Made by a program: the position numbers and the translations under genes
Shown here: one piece after another, positions 23,401 through 35,894 of the stretch
How the letters are laid out: every line of letters starts with the position of its first letter
How positions within the stretch are numbered: position 1 is the stretch's first letter
The notes under the pieces: generated by a model
The model's database searches: none
Told to the model about the DNA's origin: nothing
Seen by the model: only the letters and a program-made list of their open reading frames with translations
DNA from: Notospermus geniculatus
Taxonomy: Eukaryota > Nemertea > Pilidiophora > Heteronemertea > Lineidae
Assembly: GCA_002633025.1 (NCBI GenBank)
Contig: NMRB01000418.1
Location: 268,891-332,890 of the forward strand
Direction of reading: 5' to 3'
Length of the DNA: 64,000 nt

Positions 23401-25104
23401 AATACATTACGTCACGTGACCTTGTGGCGTCCACTTCGAAACATCATCGGACGCGCTCTCATTTTTCTCCCCCGAAGACAATCAGGTAGGTCCAAAAAAT
23501 GCAGAGGATACATCTCGTGAACGTTCAGGGATGATCAGTGTATCTTCCCTTGTGTGTTAGGCTGGATAGGCCTTTTCTGAGAGCGAGAATTATCCGGCGG
23601 AACGGGAAAGTCATGATGTTGATGCCGCCATCATACACTGTGACACTGTCGCATTTCCTACAGCGAGAACTGTTGGAAAATGTCAAACTATGGCAAGTTT
23701 GCTGTGTATTTTGTACGGTTGAAGATAAGGTGCTGTACGTAGGGACGTCGATAAGTCCCTTGGCGAAAGGTTTTCATCAAAACTTTCCCGAAAAGTTCTG
23801 TAAATCGCCCGTAAAGTCAGTCCAGTGATCCACGCATGGTGGTTGTTGTAGGCTACATGGCGCGTCCTGATGTCGTATGTGTGTGTATGGAGATACAGTG
23901 TACATGTAGGCCTACACGCTTTCATATGCAAATGTAGCGAGGGCGGTGTGTCTCTCGGTCCATCAGCTTGTACTCTGATGTTGGCCATTGTTTGGGTCAT
24001 TGATCACCAATGCATTGGAATGGAACTCAAATCCTGGTCCTGAAATGAACAGGGTCTAGCCCTTGAAATGGATAGGGTCTAGGCGTAGGCTACATGGCAT
24101 GGTGCAGGCAGACACAAGGCAGGGCCTAGGCCTACTTTGTATCAGCACTTTGGTGGGTAATGCCATGTTGTGTTGTTGGTGGGTCTACTGTATCCTGGTA
24201 GCCTACATTTTAAAATTCTCAAAGCTGACAATAATACGCCTATGGTATCATCAGGCCTACTTTTGATATGCAGAGACAAATCTACTGCAGTATAATGTTG
24301 GCCTATAGAAATATTTTGTTGAAGCAAGTGTAGCAGTGAAAGTCACAACTAAACAGTTGGACAAATGCACATCAATAAGTCAAGTAGGCTACATGTAATA
24401 GATCTATTCTTTATTTTAGTTGATGGTGACAAGACTGAATCAAGATCTAGCCTAGTGGTGAGATGAACATTTCAAGAGCTGGCGAGGTGAATAAAAGTCA
24501 CGGTGACTATCTGTTGTTACTATACGCCAGTCTAAGGGAAACACAGCAGTGTTAACCTGACTTGTGATAACTGTTACAACTCAGCCAGATAGTCTTGGTG
24601 GCCTCAAGCTTGAAAGGATAAGTCCTCGTTGAAGACAGATGGAAACTGGTAGGAACAACAAATTTATTTTCTGATTTAGGCCTATTGGAGGGAACACCAG
24701 TTTGCCTTGTCCAGTTCTCATTTTAAGGCCCTGGTGGTGTGGCTTGTCTTAGGAGGTAGGCCCATATTAAACCACAATCCTAGTCATATTGTTCACCATC
24801 TTGGTTTTCATGGAGGTAGGCCCACAAGACTGAAAAGGCCTTATGGTAAGACGTGTTAATAAGTAAGAAGTCAATCTCTAGAATACACGAATTTTCGACC
24901 CCAACCGGGGTCTTTTTCAAGTGGAACTTTACAATCTGAAACTCTAGAAAAGACTGAGCTGAAACCCAAATGTAGAACTAACACACTGTTAGGATGACAG
25001 GATGTTAGTTCTTGCTTTTCTGTACCATGGTAAGACGTGTCTTAGTTTTTAGAACGTATAGGCGCACATGTAGCCACAACAGTCCTATTTTGCCCACCAG
25101 TAAC
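20401..25104. other. Intergenic; no gene seen
   Basis: No supported coding region. The longest frames (131-136 codons near 22.1-23.3 kb) overlap frames on the other strand and show no motif. Confidence 0.4.
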
Positions 25105-25196
25105 ATCATGAGGACATCAGGGGTTCTTAGCACTGGCTCCCTTGATCACCGCACACGAAGGGAGCGAGTGCTAAGAACCCCTGATGTTCTCAGGAT
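25105..25196. repeat. Hairpin element ATCMTGAGRACATCAGGGG family, copy 1
   Basis: The arm ACATCAGGGGTTCTTAGCAC with GCTCCCTT is mirrored by AAGGGAGC with GTGCTAAGAACCCCTGATGT. The loop is about 14 bases. A shorter relative lies at 38939-39002. Confidence 0.65.
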
Positions 25197-26806
25197 GACC
25201 ACTAAGGACTGTCACTTGACACGTGAGACAATGATATGGAAACAAAAATGAAAAAATAACCCTATGGCCCCGGCCTATGGCTTCCAACTTTCTGGTGGAC
25301 TGCAACTACAGGAGGTCTGCATTTGTCGTTGATGTTGTGTGCAGTCTTTCCTGTTGAATTTAATCATGATTTGCAATACAAGCTCCACAGTCTTTATTGA
25401 AAACCCCACTGCCACTCTAGTTTTAGGAATGTGCATTTAAATAAATCCATAGATAAATTCGTATCTTTTAGAATCTGGTAGAAGCCAGGCATCCCCTATT
25501 GCAACATTTTGTGGAGTTTCTACTGCATTTATTGTCTTTTTGAAAATCTTTCTCAGGGCAAAACAGAGTAGCAAAAATTCCTCTTTTTGATAACAAGCTA
25601 AAGTATATTACTTTGCAATTTTGGTCACCACTGACACCAAACACTGAGAAAGATTTACTGTTGATGGATGAAGTCATCAGCACCTTTTTCAATATCTGTG
25701 AAGTCCTTAGAAGGAACCACGTGGTACTGATTGATTCATACCAAAGGACCAGGAGTGGAGAGTGCAGTCCCGTGGACCAAAGTATGAAGGCATGACGTAT
25801 GGAAGAGAAGTTGACAAACGGCAGAAACAAGGAGGCTTTTTCAAGGTGAAGACTGGATTCAGGTTTGAAGTTGAGGACTGGAAGTTGGCTGAGGATGGAA
25901 CCTGGAAAGAATTTAGTTCAGAGTGAAGACAGGAAAATGGATGTTCTTTCAGGGTGAAGGACATGGAATGTCTGATGAACCCACACCTGTTGCTGTGTCC
26001 AGCGCCGGCCAAAACAAGTACTATGCTTCTCTGTTTGCTCATCACTTCCACAGTTTTCTTGCTTTTTCTGCTCCAAATCATCATCTCCACTCTAGCGTCG
26101 CATTGTTTAGCTCCAGGATTTCGTGTTTGTCCCGTTCCACGCAGCACCGCCACGTCTCTGAGGTTCATAGGTTCTCATCACTGATCAAAGCTTCTCGGGT
26201 TCGGCCCCACATATTGCTGCTGAACTCGTGATGATCACTGTTTTCAAGGGTTTGGCCTAAAGTTGAGGCATTTCCAGGATTTGCCAGTGAAGGCAAAGCA
26301 CAGATGTCTCACTACCATTTCTTTACATTCTCGAACATTTGTTTTTTGTTGATGGCGGTTTTTTCAGGTGCTGCAGTTTGTAGATTTTCAGATAGACAAG
26401 TGACATTTAGGTGTTTCGTGACAAGCTTTTCGTCTGTGGTTGGAGCTTCCCTGAAACTGCATCACAGGAGAAAGAAATTGATTTCGTCCGACCAGGACGA
26501 TTGACAGCGATAACTGTCACTGCAACTGGAAGCCAGAAACCCAATCCTGTATCGGCTCACTGACACCTTCCCTCATTGACGTCCAACCTGACTGATGGAA
26601 TCTCGGCAGAAACCGAAGAACTCGATTGATACAGCAGGATGTCTTCATCAACGGATGCAATAGGGAAGGTAAGGACCGGCAATCAGTACCACGTGGGGAA
26701 ATTTCGCTTGACAAGATGTGTGATGCAATTTATTAGTATTTGGGATAACAGTCCCAAATGCGATAGAACTGGACCTACCACATCTCTTGTCATGAATGGT
26801 GTTTTT
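25197..26806. other. Intergenic; one weak exon-like stretch
   Basis: A frame from about 25557 to a stop at 25793-25795 follows a TTTCTCAG acceptor-like site and could be a last exon, but has no recognised domain. Nothing else is supported. Confidence 0.3.
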
Positions 26807-26930
26807 GGCTCACGTGAGCTTTTGGAATACCGTGTCGTCCGTCGTCCATCGCCGTCGTCGTTCGTCGTCTTCGTGGCACGTTTCTCAACCGCTTGGTTTA
26901 GCAACATGAAACTTGCTATGCACGTTTCAT
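26807..26930 (+). repeat. Truncated head of the GGTGAGCT dispersed element
   Basis: GGCTCACGTGAGCT is followed by a GTCGTCCGTCGTCC run, then GGCACGTTTCTCAACCGCTT and ATGAAACTTGCTATG. This matches the start of the longer element at 52573, without its tandem core. Confidence 0.6.
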
Positions 26931-28750
26931 TTTTGCAGTTTAATCTATCATTAAATGGATTAGCGTCCACTTTGTTATGCAGTGACGTCATTTAGGTAAG
27001 AATGAATGAATGACGTCATAGTCGATAATTTATGTATTACTACCACGAGTACACAAAGCTGCCATGATGGTAAACATGGCGGATCCGGCCGAGTGTCTGT
27101 ACTTCGCAATATATTGGGCTTTTCGGCAATTTTCCCTCTCGATGAATGATGGATCCGAAAGGGACGATAAAGTTGATGAAGTGAGGCGATATTTTCTTGA
27201 TGACCAGGTTGGACTTTAAGTTCAAGCACACCGAGGAGGCCAGCTTTTGCGGTACACCGGTCATACCACCGATAGACGATCGACAGAGCAATTGACTTCC
27301 AACCACCGATGGATGGCCAGATCCCGTTCCGCCGGTTCTTTTCTAGATGCAGAGGATGCAAGTGTAAAACTGAGACTGTAAATGACCGGGACCTTGTTAT
27401 GAATGACAAATGGCGACATTTGTTTACATTTTTCTGCGCAATGTCTTGAAAAACGGGACATTCGGTGGACGCCAATCGCTGTATTGCCTTATAGTTTTAT
27501 CAAATAATGTAAGTTTCTGCCCTTGCTATACCCTGGCCCTCTTTGAGCGATGTATTCTCGGCTAGAAGAGGACACTCTTGTGGGCTATGTGGTATAAATC
27601 AACGAGAATCATCCCAAGCTTAATCAGTTCCGACGACTTAGGAACATACTCATTCATCATCTTGGGGAAAAAACACTATGCCCACTCGTAGTACATGTAT
27701 TAAAGGCATACTAGGGAACCACCGTGCTGTGCCACTGCATGTAGGTTTTTGGTCACCAGGCGTACGTCCTGCACGCCTGTCGTTGATTTCGTATTAATTG
27801 TAGGTTCAGGTTGTGTAACCTATAAATTGCTTTGTGAAAGCGTCAGCCGTGACTGCCAGTCTATTAGCACTAATCTTCTATTAAAGGCCTACTTATTGCA
27901 GCAGACATTGTGCTTCACGTTGTGAGTTGACTTCTTATAGATGTGAAACTACTGCATGCATTTGGCCGTAGACCGTATAGTGAAATTAGACGAGTCAAGA
28001 GGCCAGCATCTAGATGGTTGAAGTCGATTATTAGATTTGAAGCACGTTATTATGATCCCAGTCGACATCCCCTGATACCACGCATAGGTCCCAGAGATCC
28101 TTAATGATGTACTATATGTCATTATTATACTTGGATCTCACGGGATGAGAGGATAATTGAAATTCAAACTTGCACGCGAGTTCGAGTCTTACTATTCTGC
28201 GAGTAACGGTAACCACAACGTTTTCAGATGAACATACCTAGTAGATAGTTAGTACAACGTGGTGTTCAGGTTCGCCAACTCCTTTAGGTTTATTTTTTAG
28301 GTGCAGGCCTACAGAAGCATTGAAAATACGGATAGATTTCTTATCACCTGTAAGGCCTACTACTTGACACTTCCCCATCCCCCCAAACTTGTAGAAAATG
28401 TAAAGGAAAATCACCACTCAGTCAATTGTGTACTGATACTGTAAGCAAATGACCTAGACTTCTTTCCCAACACCAATATCATGTATCGTTTGTGTCCAGA
28501 TTGTTCGAATCTGTAACAACGTTCAATCTGCTACTGCTCGAGACGGCCAACATTAGCGCAACTGGGTAATGATGGCCCTCGTGAAGAGATTACCTCGTGT
28601 CGCAAAGTCTGAAAGATCTAATAATTGTCGATCTGGGACGATTCCTTTCCCGGAGACGACTAATTACACACACTGAAAGGTCAAAGGAAGACGTGTATCT
28701 TAATTCAAGGGTGATTACAGTGCTTGGTGCCTTCAGCGTTCAGTCCCTTC
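26931..28750. other. Intergenic; no gene seen
   Basis: Overlapping minus-strand frames of 66-166 codons at 26975-27475 have no recognised domain, and I do not call them. Confidence 0.35.
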
Positions 28751-28825
28751 CAGGGGCGTATTTAGCTGGGGGGGGGGGCANNNNNNNNNNNNNNNNNNNN
28801 NGACCAAAAAGCTAAATACGGCCCA
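28751..28825. mobile_element. Palindromic element CAGGGGCGTATTTAGC, hAT-like, spanning a gap
   Basis: CAGGGGCGTATTTAGCTGGG at the left faces GCTAAATACGGCCC at the right. The middle, after a poly-G run, is unsequenced (N at 28781-28801). CAGGGGCG termini are common in non-autonomous hAT elements; the superfamily is inferred. Confidence 0.5.
28781..28801. other. Assembly gap (21 N)
   Basis: A run of N directly after a G homopolymer, probably a failed read through poly-G and a hairpin. Confidence 0.95.
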
Positions 28826-31456
28826 GCCTTCAGTACTTCAGTATAGAAGATGGTGATGGGGAGGGAGAGGGAGAGGGTGGTGATCAACTGATAAACTACA
28901 CGACCAAAGGTACAACGTCGAGTTCAAAGTCATTCATCCCCTTTGCATGTCAGACGCGAGCAGGCCAGTACAGTTGCTCACTCCAGTTTCCTTGTGGTAC
29001 CTGTTGTCCTGATTGTAAAAGGTCTGTCAAGCCTTCACATCTTCGTATTATATACTGCAGTCTCGTCTGAGAATTTGATCCAACTATCGCTACTCACTAA
29101 GTGAACACCCATGTCGGCTTCCTTAAACTAATGCAGGTCTCAAGTGAGATCGTCAATAATACAGTTCACAGTCTGCGTGTCAGGTCATGCCCTAGTGGAC
29201 CAAGGGAGTAAATAGAAGTATGAAGAATCCGGCTCAGTATATCATCTCGCGGCTCTCATGGGGGATCAACGCTTTATCAACCTTAGGAGGCTATCTTGTA
29301 AGGGTAATGAAGGTAATTTATAAGTCAGTCCACCGTGGTGATACGACGCATGGTCAGTAGACGCTGGGGACCAAGTAATGAATCTGCACAACAACATGAA
29401 TTGTCTCAGAATCTGTTAACATGTTAACGGATGAGACAGTTTTTTTTAAAATAAAAAAGTCACTCACTTCCTCACTACGTATGCCTGTAGATCATGGCAC
29501 TAAGTGACTTGAGTCTGCATCTTAGAACAGTGACAGAGTGAAATAAGGAATAAAATCTTTCTTGTATGTCATCACTCAATCGGAAATGCCATTGCAGGGA
29601 TTGAGCTGCCACTAGCCAAATCGCTTCTTGTGATATTTGGCTAAAAATCTTGCAGTTTGCGTCTATTTTACTGAAGGCAATGCATTAAAGTTAAAAATAT
29701 AGATCTACCCAACTGGATCTTGATTCACCTTACACATGGCCGTAACTAACTACATCATCACTATGGTGTATCAAAGGCAGGCTGATGATAAAATGCCAAC
29801 ACCAATACCAACACTAAAAACTTTTTTTCTTGTCACTGTTCTCCTCCTTGCAGTCACATTTCCAACGTTCGGACCACTTTCCTGTTCCATGGTTGCGAAT
29901 GAATTACTAAGGAAATGATGAGCCTAACCTCCTGTCTCATATCTCGTGTGCAGCAAAACAATGATGCACAGGGAATTTAAGAGATAACAAACTTCTATGA
30001 TGTGTACTAACTCAAAATAATCACCAGGAGGAGACTTATGTGTCCCCGTGGGTGAGATATTATAAATTACTTCATCTTTTGAAAGATGTAGTTCTTCTTA
30101 AGTGGTATTAATAATGATTTATCTGATTTTCTGGCACATATACATACGTATTGGGCCATATTCATAACATTATTACGAGGAAGTAATAGAATACTTAGTC
30201 ATTTTGTCAGATTACATGTCAAAAGTACCTCTCTGTAGCAAACACCTGTCTATGGAGAACACGCCACACCCGGATGTCGCCGACTTCTTACCACTTAGGC
30301 GGCTACAAGGAAAAGTGACAAACGAACTCCACCTCGTAAAAGAAATGTATGAAAATAGAAAATCGTATTAGTTTGACATGCAATATTTCCACCAGCGACG
30401 GGAATTCCGAAGATGTGCCTATAATTAATGTGCTACCACTTTAGTGTGGCAGCCCCTCCCTTGGTAATGTAGCAGTGACACTGACTGAGTAACTCGAGGC
30501 ACAAATCTAATTATTTTTGTTGTTCCATGTGAAAAGTCTCAGATATGATAAAGTAAGGTCACGAAAGTGGTAGTGAAGAACTTAAATGACAGCCACACAG
30601 TGACAGATGTACCCACACAGAGATGACAATATCACCGTTCAGAGATAATTCATATGAAACGAAGGAACAGCGATAGAAAAAAGTAGAATTTTATGGGGAA
30701 AAACGTTCTCATGATAAGTGAGCTAGCAGATAGACTACCGGGGCTGTATGATATTTTCTTTTGGTGCAATTACCAAAGATATCATCGTGCAACAACACTT
30801 GTAGGTATTCTCAGATGCCAGTAATTTGGCTGGTAAAATCATTTCCGTGTGGTCGTTTTTTAAGTGCCTGACGTTTGGATCGCGTGCACATGAGATTCAT
30901 CATTGAATATGTTCATGTTGCCGCAGTCTAACCAAGAAGGAATCAAACTCGTCTTGTGTTGCCACAATCAGCCTGACCACTACCTGTAAAATTTCGTATT
31001 ATTGCCATGTCAAGCGACGCAAATGTGTGTGAGTGTGTGTGTGGGAGGGGGGGGGGCTCTGTTAAAGGACATTTCGTGATACAGAGAGTATGTTTGGCAG
31101 AGTAAATTATATTGATGAAAAAAGCACTCTGAATTGCTTTTTCTTCAATCACCAAATTGAAGCAGCCAATATTTTTCCTGGTTCTTCTTTTGAGTCCATG
31201 CAATTCTTAGAAAGTTAACATTGAAAACAGGCCTGTCTCATGGTTCAATTGATCTTCTGTCGCCTGCTTGTGTTACTGTCAAGCGTTCCTGACAGTCGTA
31301 TCGCTTCAATCTGTTGCAAGCTGTATTTTTCATTTAATTTCTTCAGATTCTAGTCAAATGTGATTATATCTTGTCACATCATGACGATGACGGACGCCGA
31401 GATCGGTAGAGAAAACAAACCGCTGCGGTATGAAATTAATTCTCTGCTTAGTTAGA
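28826..31456. other. Intergenic; simple repeats only
   Basis: Contains a GTTAACATGTTAAC-centred palindrome near 29402-29440 and a GT/G-rich simple repeat at 31023-31056. A 60-codon hydrophobic frame at 29736-29918 is not supported further. Confidence 0.4.
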
Positions 31457-31860
31457 CGGCTGATGTTGATAAACTGAAAGAATATTCCCGCTTCGTATGA
31501 TCATCTTTTTCATGTCCAACAGATTGTAGATCTTGTCAAATCATGATGTTGGTAAGCAGTGTTAAGAGAAGAGTCATCATTTCGACTTAATGTTGTTGGT
31601 GTAGATTTTCAGGGTGTTTGCTGTCGTTAATTGGGTCTTCGTAATTATTTCTTATCGTACTCGAGGCTCAACGAAAACATAAATGTTGATAAACTGAAAA
31701 TTAGGCCTATTTCCATTTTGTTTGATCATCTTTTTCATGTCCGACCGATTGCAGATTTTGTCAAATCAATGATATTGGTAAAGCATCGTAAAGAGAAAAA
31801 TCATCATTTTGACTTCAATGTTGTTGGTGGTGTAGATTCGCAGGATGCCTTTGAGATCGT
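31457..31860 (+). repeat. Imperfect tandem duplication, about 220-bp period
   Basis: GATGTTGATAAACTGAAAG to GGTGTAGATTTTCAGG (about 31457-31612) recurs as ATGTTGATAAACTGAAAATT to GGTGTAGATTCGCAGG (31683-31845), with substitutions. A 116-codon frame at 31631-31981 runs over the second copy; no domain is recognised. Confidence 0.6.
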
Positions 31861-31981
31861 TGAACCTTTGTTATCACCGAATCAAAAAAAATTCAATACT
31901 GAAAGGTTTGAAGCCTCGAGCAAACGTCTAAAAGATGAAAGGACACAGAAGTTTCTCATTCTGACTGAGAAAAAAATGTGA

Positions 31982-34380
31982 TTGAGCAAAAGTAATCATG
32001 ACAAAGAAAATACGTAGTTTCTCTTTGGGTACGTTCAACATGAAGATTAAACCTGGCCTGAAAGCAATGTAACAGAACAGCGAAAAATGTTAACTAATGA
32101 ATATTCTGGTGTGAATAACCGGTCCAGATCAATAGTAACCTTCATACTCGCGTTGCCTCACTGTCTTTTGTTTTCAAGTGTCTTTTTCGTATTTTATTGA
32201 ATACCACATGACTGCGATTTTCAGTTCACGAACAATGGCACAATTTTGTGTATCTCATGTTTTCATGGTGCTTTCAAATTACGAAATGAATATTTCAACT
32301 ATGGCTTCAAACTCGTCTATTGCTAACGACATTTCTACTGAGACAGATTGAAAAAAGTACACACCGCAACTTTGTTTCGGCGTGATGGCAAACGTCAGTA
32401 CAGCAAAATACATAGTCTGCAGAATATTGCTTTGCAGCAAGTAGCAGTTTTGACTCATGTTTTATAAATCATGTGAATATTGTTAGTCCTGTCAGTTACG
32501 GCTATACTTGTCCATGGAGGTATAAAATATTTTATACCCTCATGACTTGTCTCACAATGTGTGTACTAACCACCAAAGGCTGAGGCGAGCAAGAATATCT
32601 GACAAGTCACCAGTCCCTCTGACTGATGGTATATGCCGACTGAAAAAGGTGCATCCAGCTCGTTTGTTGTATTTCGCCAAGCAGAGTTCATCTTCGCACT
32701 CTCCGGAAACAACAAATCATCTTCTTAAAAGAAGCCTCATCCCTTTCGTAAGATGCATGTAGATGTAGGTGTAGTGTCCTTCCAAATAGAATGTCCACTT
32801 TGTGACATATCGGCAGAAGGCAAATGTATACATTATAGTCGAAAACGCTTTCTGTAATTATCCGCTTGTCGAGTTGGCTTGCCTGGATTACTCGACGATC
32901 TTGAGATTATCTTCTTTGCCAAAATAGGATCGGAAAACTCGGAAAGAATCTTAGCCGAGTCGCCCATTTGTGATCGAGCTATTGGTTCTCTGGGTTGAGT
33001 CAACTACTGGCTACAACGAAAGTCATTTAATACTATAGTATCAGTTTACAAAGCGGTGGCATAATGAAGAACTTGGAACGCTCCATCGTAGAATTAAGTG
33101 GCGTCAACGCCAGGATCAGACGAACATATGAATGCCCTGTGGCACCAACTCCATGTCTCAGGAGACACACACGGCACCAACGCCAGCAATCACCACAGCT
33201 CTCGCAGGAGCTCCTCCATGAGCAGACTGCCAGTCCTGGTAGCCAGATCTGCACTGCCAAATACATGTTCACCCCATGCTTTCAACAACTGCCCCACCTG
33301 AACAGCCATAAAAGAGTTCCAAGTCCATAAAAGATTATCGTACCACTGGTGGTGAAACAAAGCCAAGGGTAAGAGTTTTATAAGAAATGAACGAGTGAAT
33401 GATTGAACAAAAGTCAGCTTACGCTTCATTCAAGACAGAAGTTTATAGGACAGTTTGACAATGCAAGGTTAATTAGGTCTTGTATATAATCTCGCCTAAG
33501 CCAAAATGAACAGCGAATAATAATTCAGACACAGTGGGAACTTTGTCACGTCATTCGAATGAAAACTTAAGCCAGTTTATAGGCACGCAAACTATAAAAC
33601 TGATCGATAGTTCTTCATTAAGTCATGGATCTAATCTGACAACTGAGGATTAACTCAGAAAAAACTTGTGTTCCATGGGGTATCCCGATGGCCGCGTGAA
33701 GATCAAGTGCTCTATCGGGATCAATAAACTGACTGCCCCATTGACAATTTAAAGATATATCACTATGAAACTTGTTACTTTTCTTGGTTACATGTGGAGT
33801 GGGACGGTGTATCACTACGATGGCTTCACTGGTCCTATGGCTCGGTTTATCCCCAGTACGGGTACAGTGCGAGCTGAAGAACCGCAGCTTCACTCTTTCA
33901 ACAACTTCGGCACAATGTATGTTGACACAAATTTCGCATTCTCTCCAAGACGCTTTGTCCATCTGGCTTGTTCTCTGGCTTGAAACTGAAATCCACAGGC
34001 TTTTCAGTACCACGTTACAGAATACATCCATTGCTTCGTTTTGTTCAAGTAGTTTCATTGCAGTACATCAGTCGTTTCCAACAACGAAACACTAATTGAA
34101 ATCCATTGATTCAAATGATGCATTCGGTCTTCCGAATGTTGACAAGATTGGATTTCTATATTACACATCATTGACACGAAAAAGGTCAAATAAGGATTAC
34201 CAATGGTATTGTTGGTGCTGTCTTATGAGCACAATGTCCGATGTGGACCAACATTCAATGAGAAGCGACCACTCTCTGAGATGAGCATTATATTAAGCAA
34301 TGTCAATAGACGTTGACGAACTAACTGTAACTGTCGTGTCAGATGTCAAATGTTGCTGATTGAGACGATTGATTTCACTA
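31982..34380. other. Intergenic; no gene seen
   Basis: Only short overlapping frames. A small palindrome, GGTATAAAATATTTTATACC, lies near 32518-32538. Confidence 0.4.
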
Positions 34381-35892
34381 CTAGACGGTTTTAGGAGTAA
34401 ATGTCCGTTTGCTGTCACGAGCTGCGTTATAAGGACATGTAACATCGCATTTGGCCATTTGAGACACTCTTGAGAAGGAAGTTTAAAATTTCTCACAGTG
34501 TCAAAAATTGTCCATAGATTTCTGATATCTTTCAGTGAGACACCACTTTCATGAGACATTAGTCCAATGCCATGACATCAATGTGGTTTGCACGACTAGA
34601 TAGCTTGTCGGTCTTCGTTTACCGCTACTCAAGTCACGAAACAAGCAACGCCTATCAAGATTAACGTATGTTCGGGAACTGGCAAGCCTAATGATGAACC
34701 GGTCAATTGGTTGCCTACTAAGTAAGAACGAGTGTGGCAAGAATGTACAATGGGTAGGGTTCCATACTGTTATGACCATCAGATGCAGAAATTAAGGCAA
34801 TTACGGTCCAGCAGGCTGTGTGACACGTGTAGAATTCTTATTCTTAGTTTCCTTTATCCGACCACGATGTAAAATAGAGCCCTGTGGTTTGGCGAAGAGG
34901 AATTTCTTTAAGGGTTATGAAAAGTGACTCGAAATCTCGAATTTTTGACGCAAAAAAATCTGACTAACTGCACACTGAATTGAGAAAATAAGGCTCGGGG
35001 CACCTTCTTATGACGGTTCCCGAGGGCCCCCGAGCCTTATTTTCCCAATTTTTTGTGCAGTTCGTCAATTTTTTGCGTCAAAAATTCGAGATTTCGAGTA
35101 ACTTTACCCTTAATGTGGCGAAAATGGCATTTGGCCATTACTCTATCAACAAAGTATCCTCGGATGTACTCGGTAAAATGACGATGATATATGGAAAATT
35201 AACGTGAAAAAATACTTGACAGCGATTCAATAAATTTGAACTTCAATATCGGTACAGAAATTCAATCCTCAAGATAACAATGAGGCTCGTCAACAACAGG
35301 TATCCATGAAAACACCTGTACATGTATCTATGGTATAAACCAAAGTGATGAAAAGAACATACGCTCGTGTATATACGTTGATAGATTAGCGGCTTCTCGG
35401 TTTGTTGTCAAATTTTGGCCGAAGCTGACTGATCAATCAACCAACTTAACAAAGGTGAAGGCAAGGAAATGGGCCAGTCCCATTGTAAAATTTAATAAAA
35501 CATGCTGATCATTGAAGATGGTAAAAGATGATACCTACCTCATATGATAATCCCGATTACAATCTCAAAACACTTCAACCAACGATGACTAGCCTATGTA
35601 TCCTAGATATGTTGCTGGTACAGTATGTAAACAAGAACATCGTATTAGCGTGTAGCTGTATAGCGATCCATTTGTGTTCTTCTTATGAATCTTTAAGTAA
35701 GTGACGACCGTATCTTTGGCAAGTGGCTAACAAATTAACATTCCAACAGCATCTCTGGGACTGGTGAGCCAACGTGCGTGCCTTACTAACTTTAGGTTAA
35801 ACAAAAATCAATCAATCGCAGTTCTTTCCTCGATGCTGAGCTCAAATCCTCCTCATCTACCCCTAATCTGTAGGCAATGATATCGTTCGCAT
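34381..35892. repeat. 1.5-kb tandem duplication, copy 1
   Basis: Runs from CTAGACGGTTTTAGGAGTAA to CAATGATATCGTTCGCAT. The next unit begins with the same word at 35895. The copies differ by scattered substitutions and small indels. An 88-codon minus-strand frame recurs in both, but only because they are copies. Confidence 0.9.
34912..35109. mobile_element. 198-bp TTAA-flanked hairpin element
   Basis: TTAA at 34908-34911 and 35110-35113. The arms include GACTCGAAATCTCGAATTTT with GACGCAAAAAA, and AAAATAAGGCTCGGGG, each mirrored on the other side. There is no coding capacity. The second copy is at 36426-36623. Confidence 0.75.
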
Positions 35893-35894
35893 AA

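Noticed and set aside
26975-27475. 166-codon minus-strand frame
   Set aside because: It overlaps other open frames, has no recognisable domain or splice sites, and has mixed composition.
29736-29918. 60-codon frame with a hydrophobic stretch, possibly a small secreted peptide
   Set aside because: No cleavage context followed by a mature peptide, no repeats or dibasic sites; likely chance.
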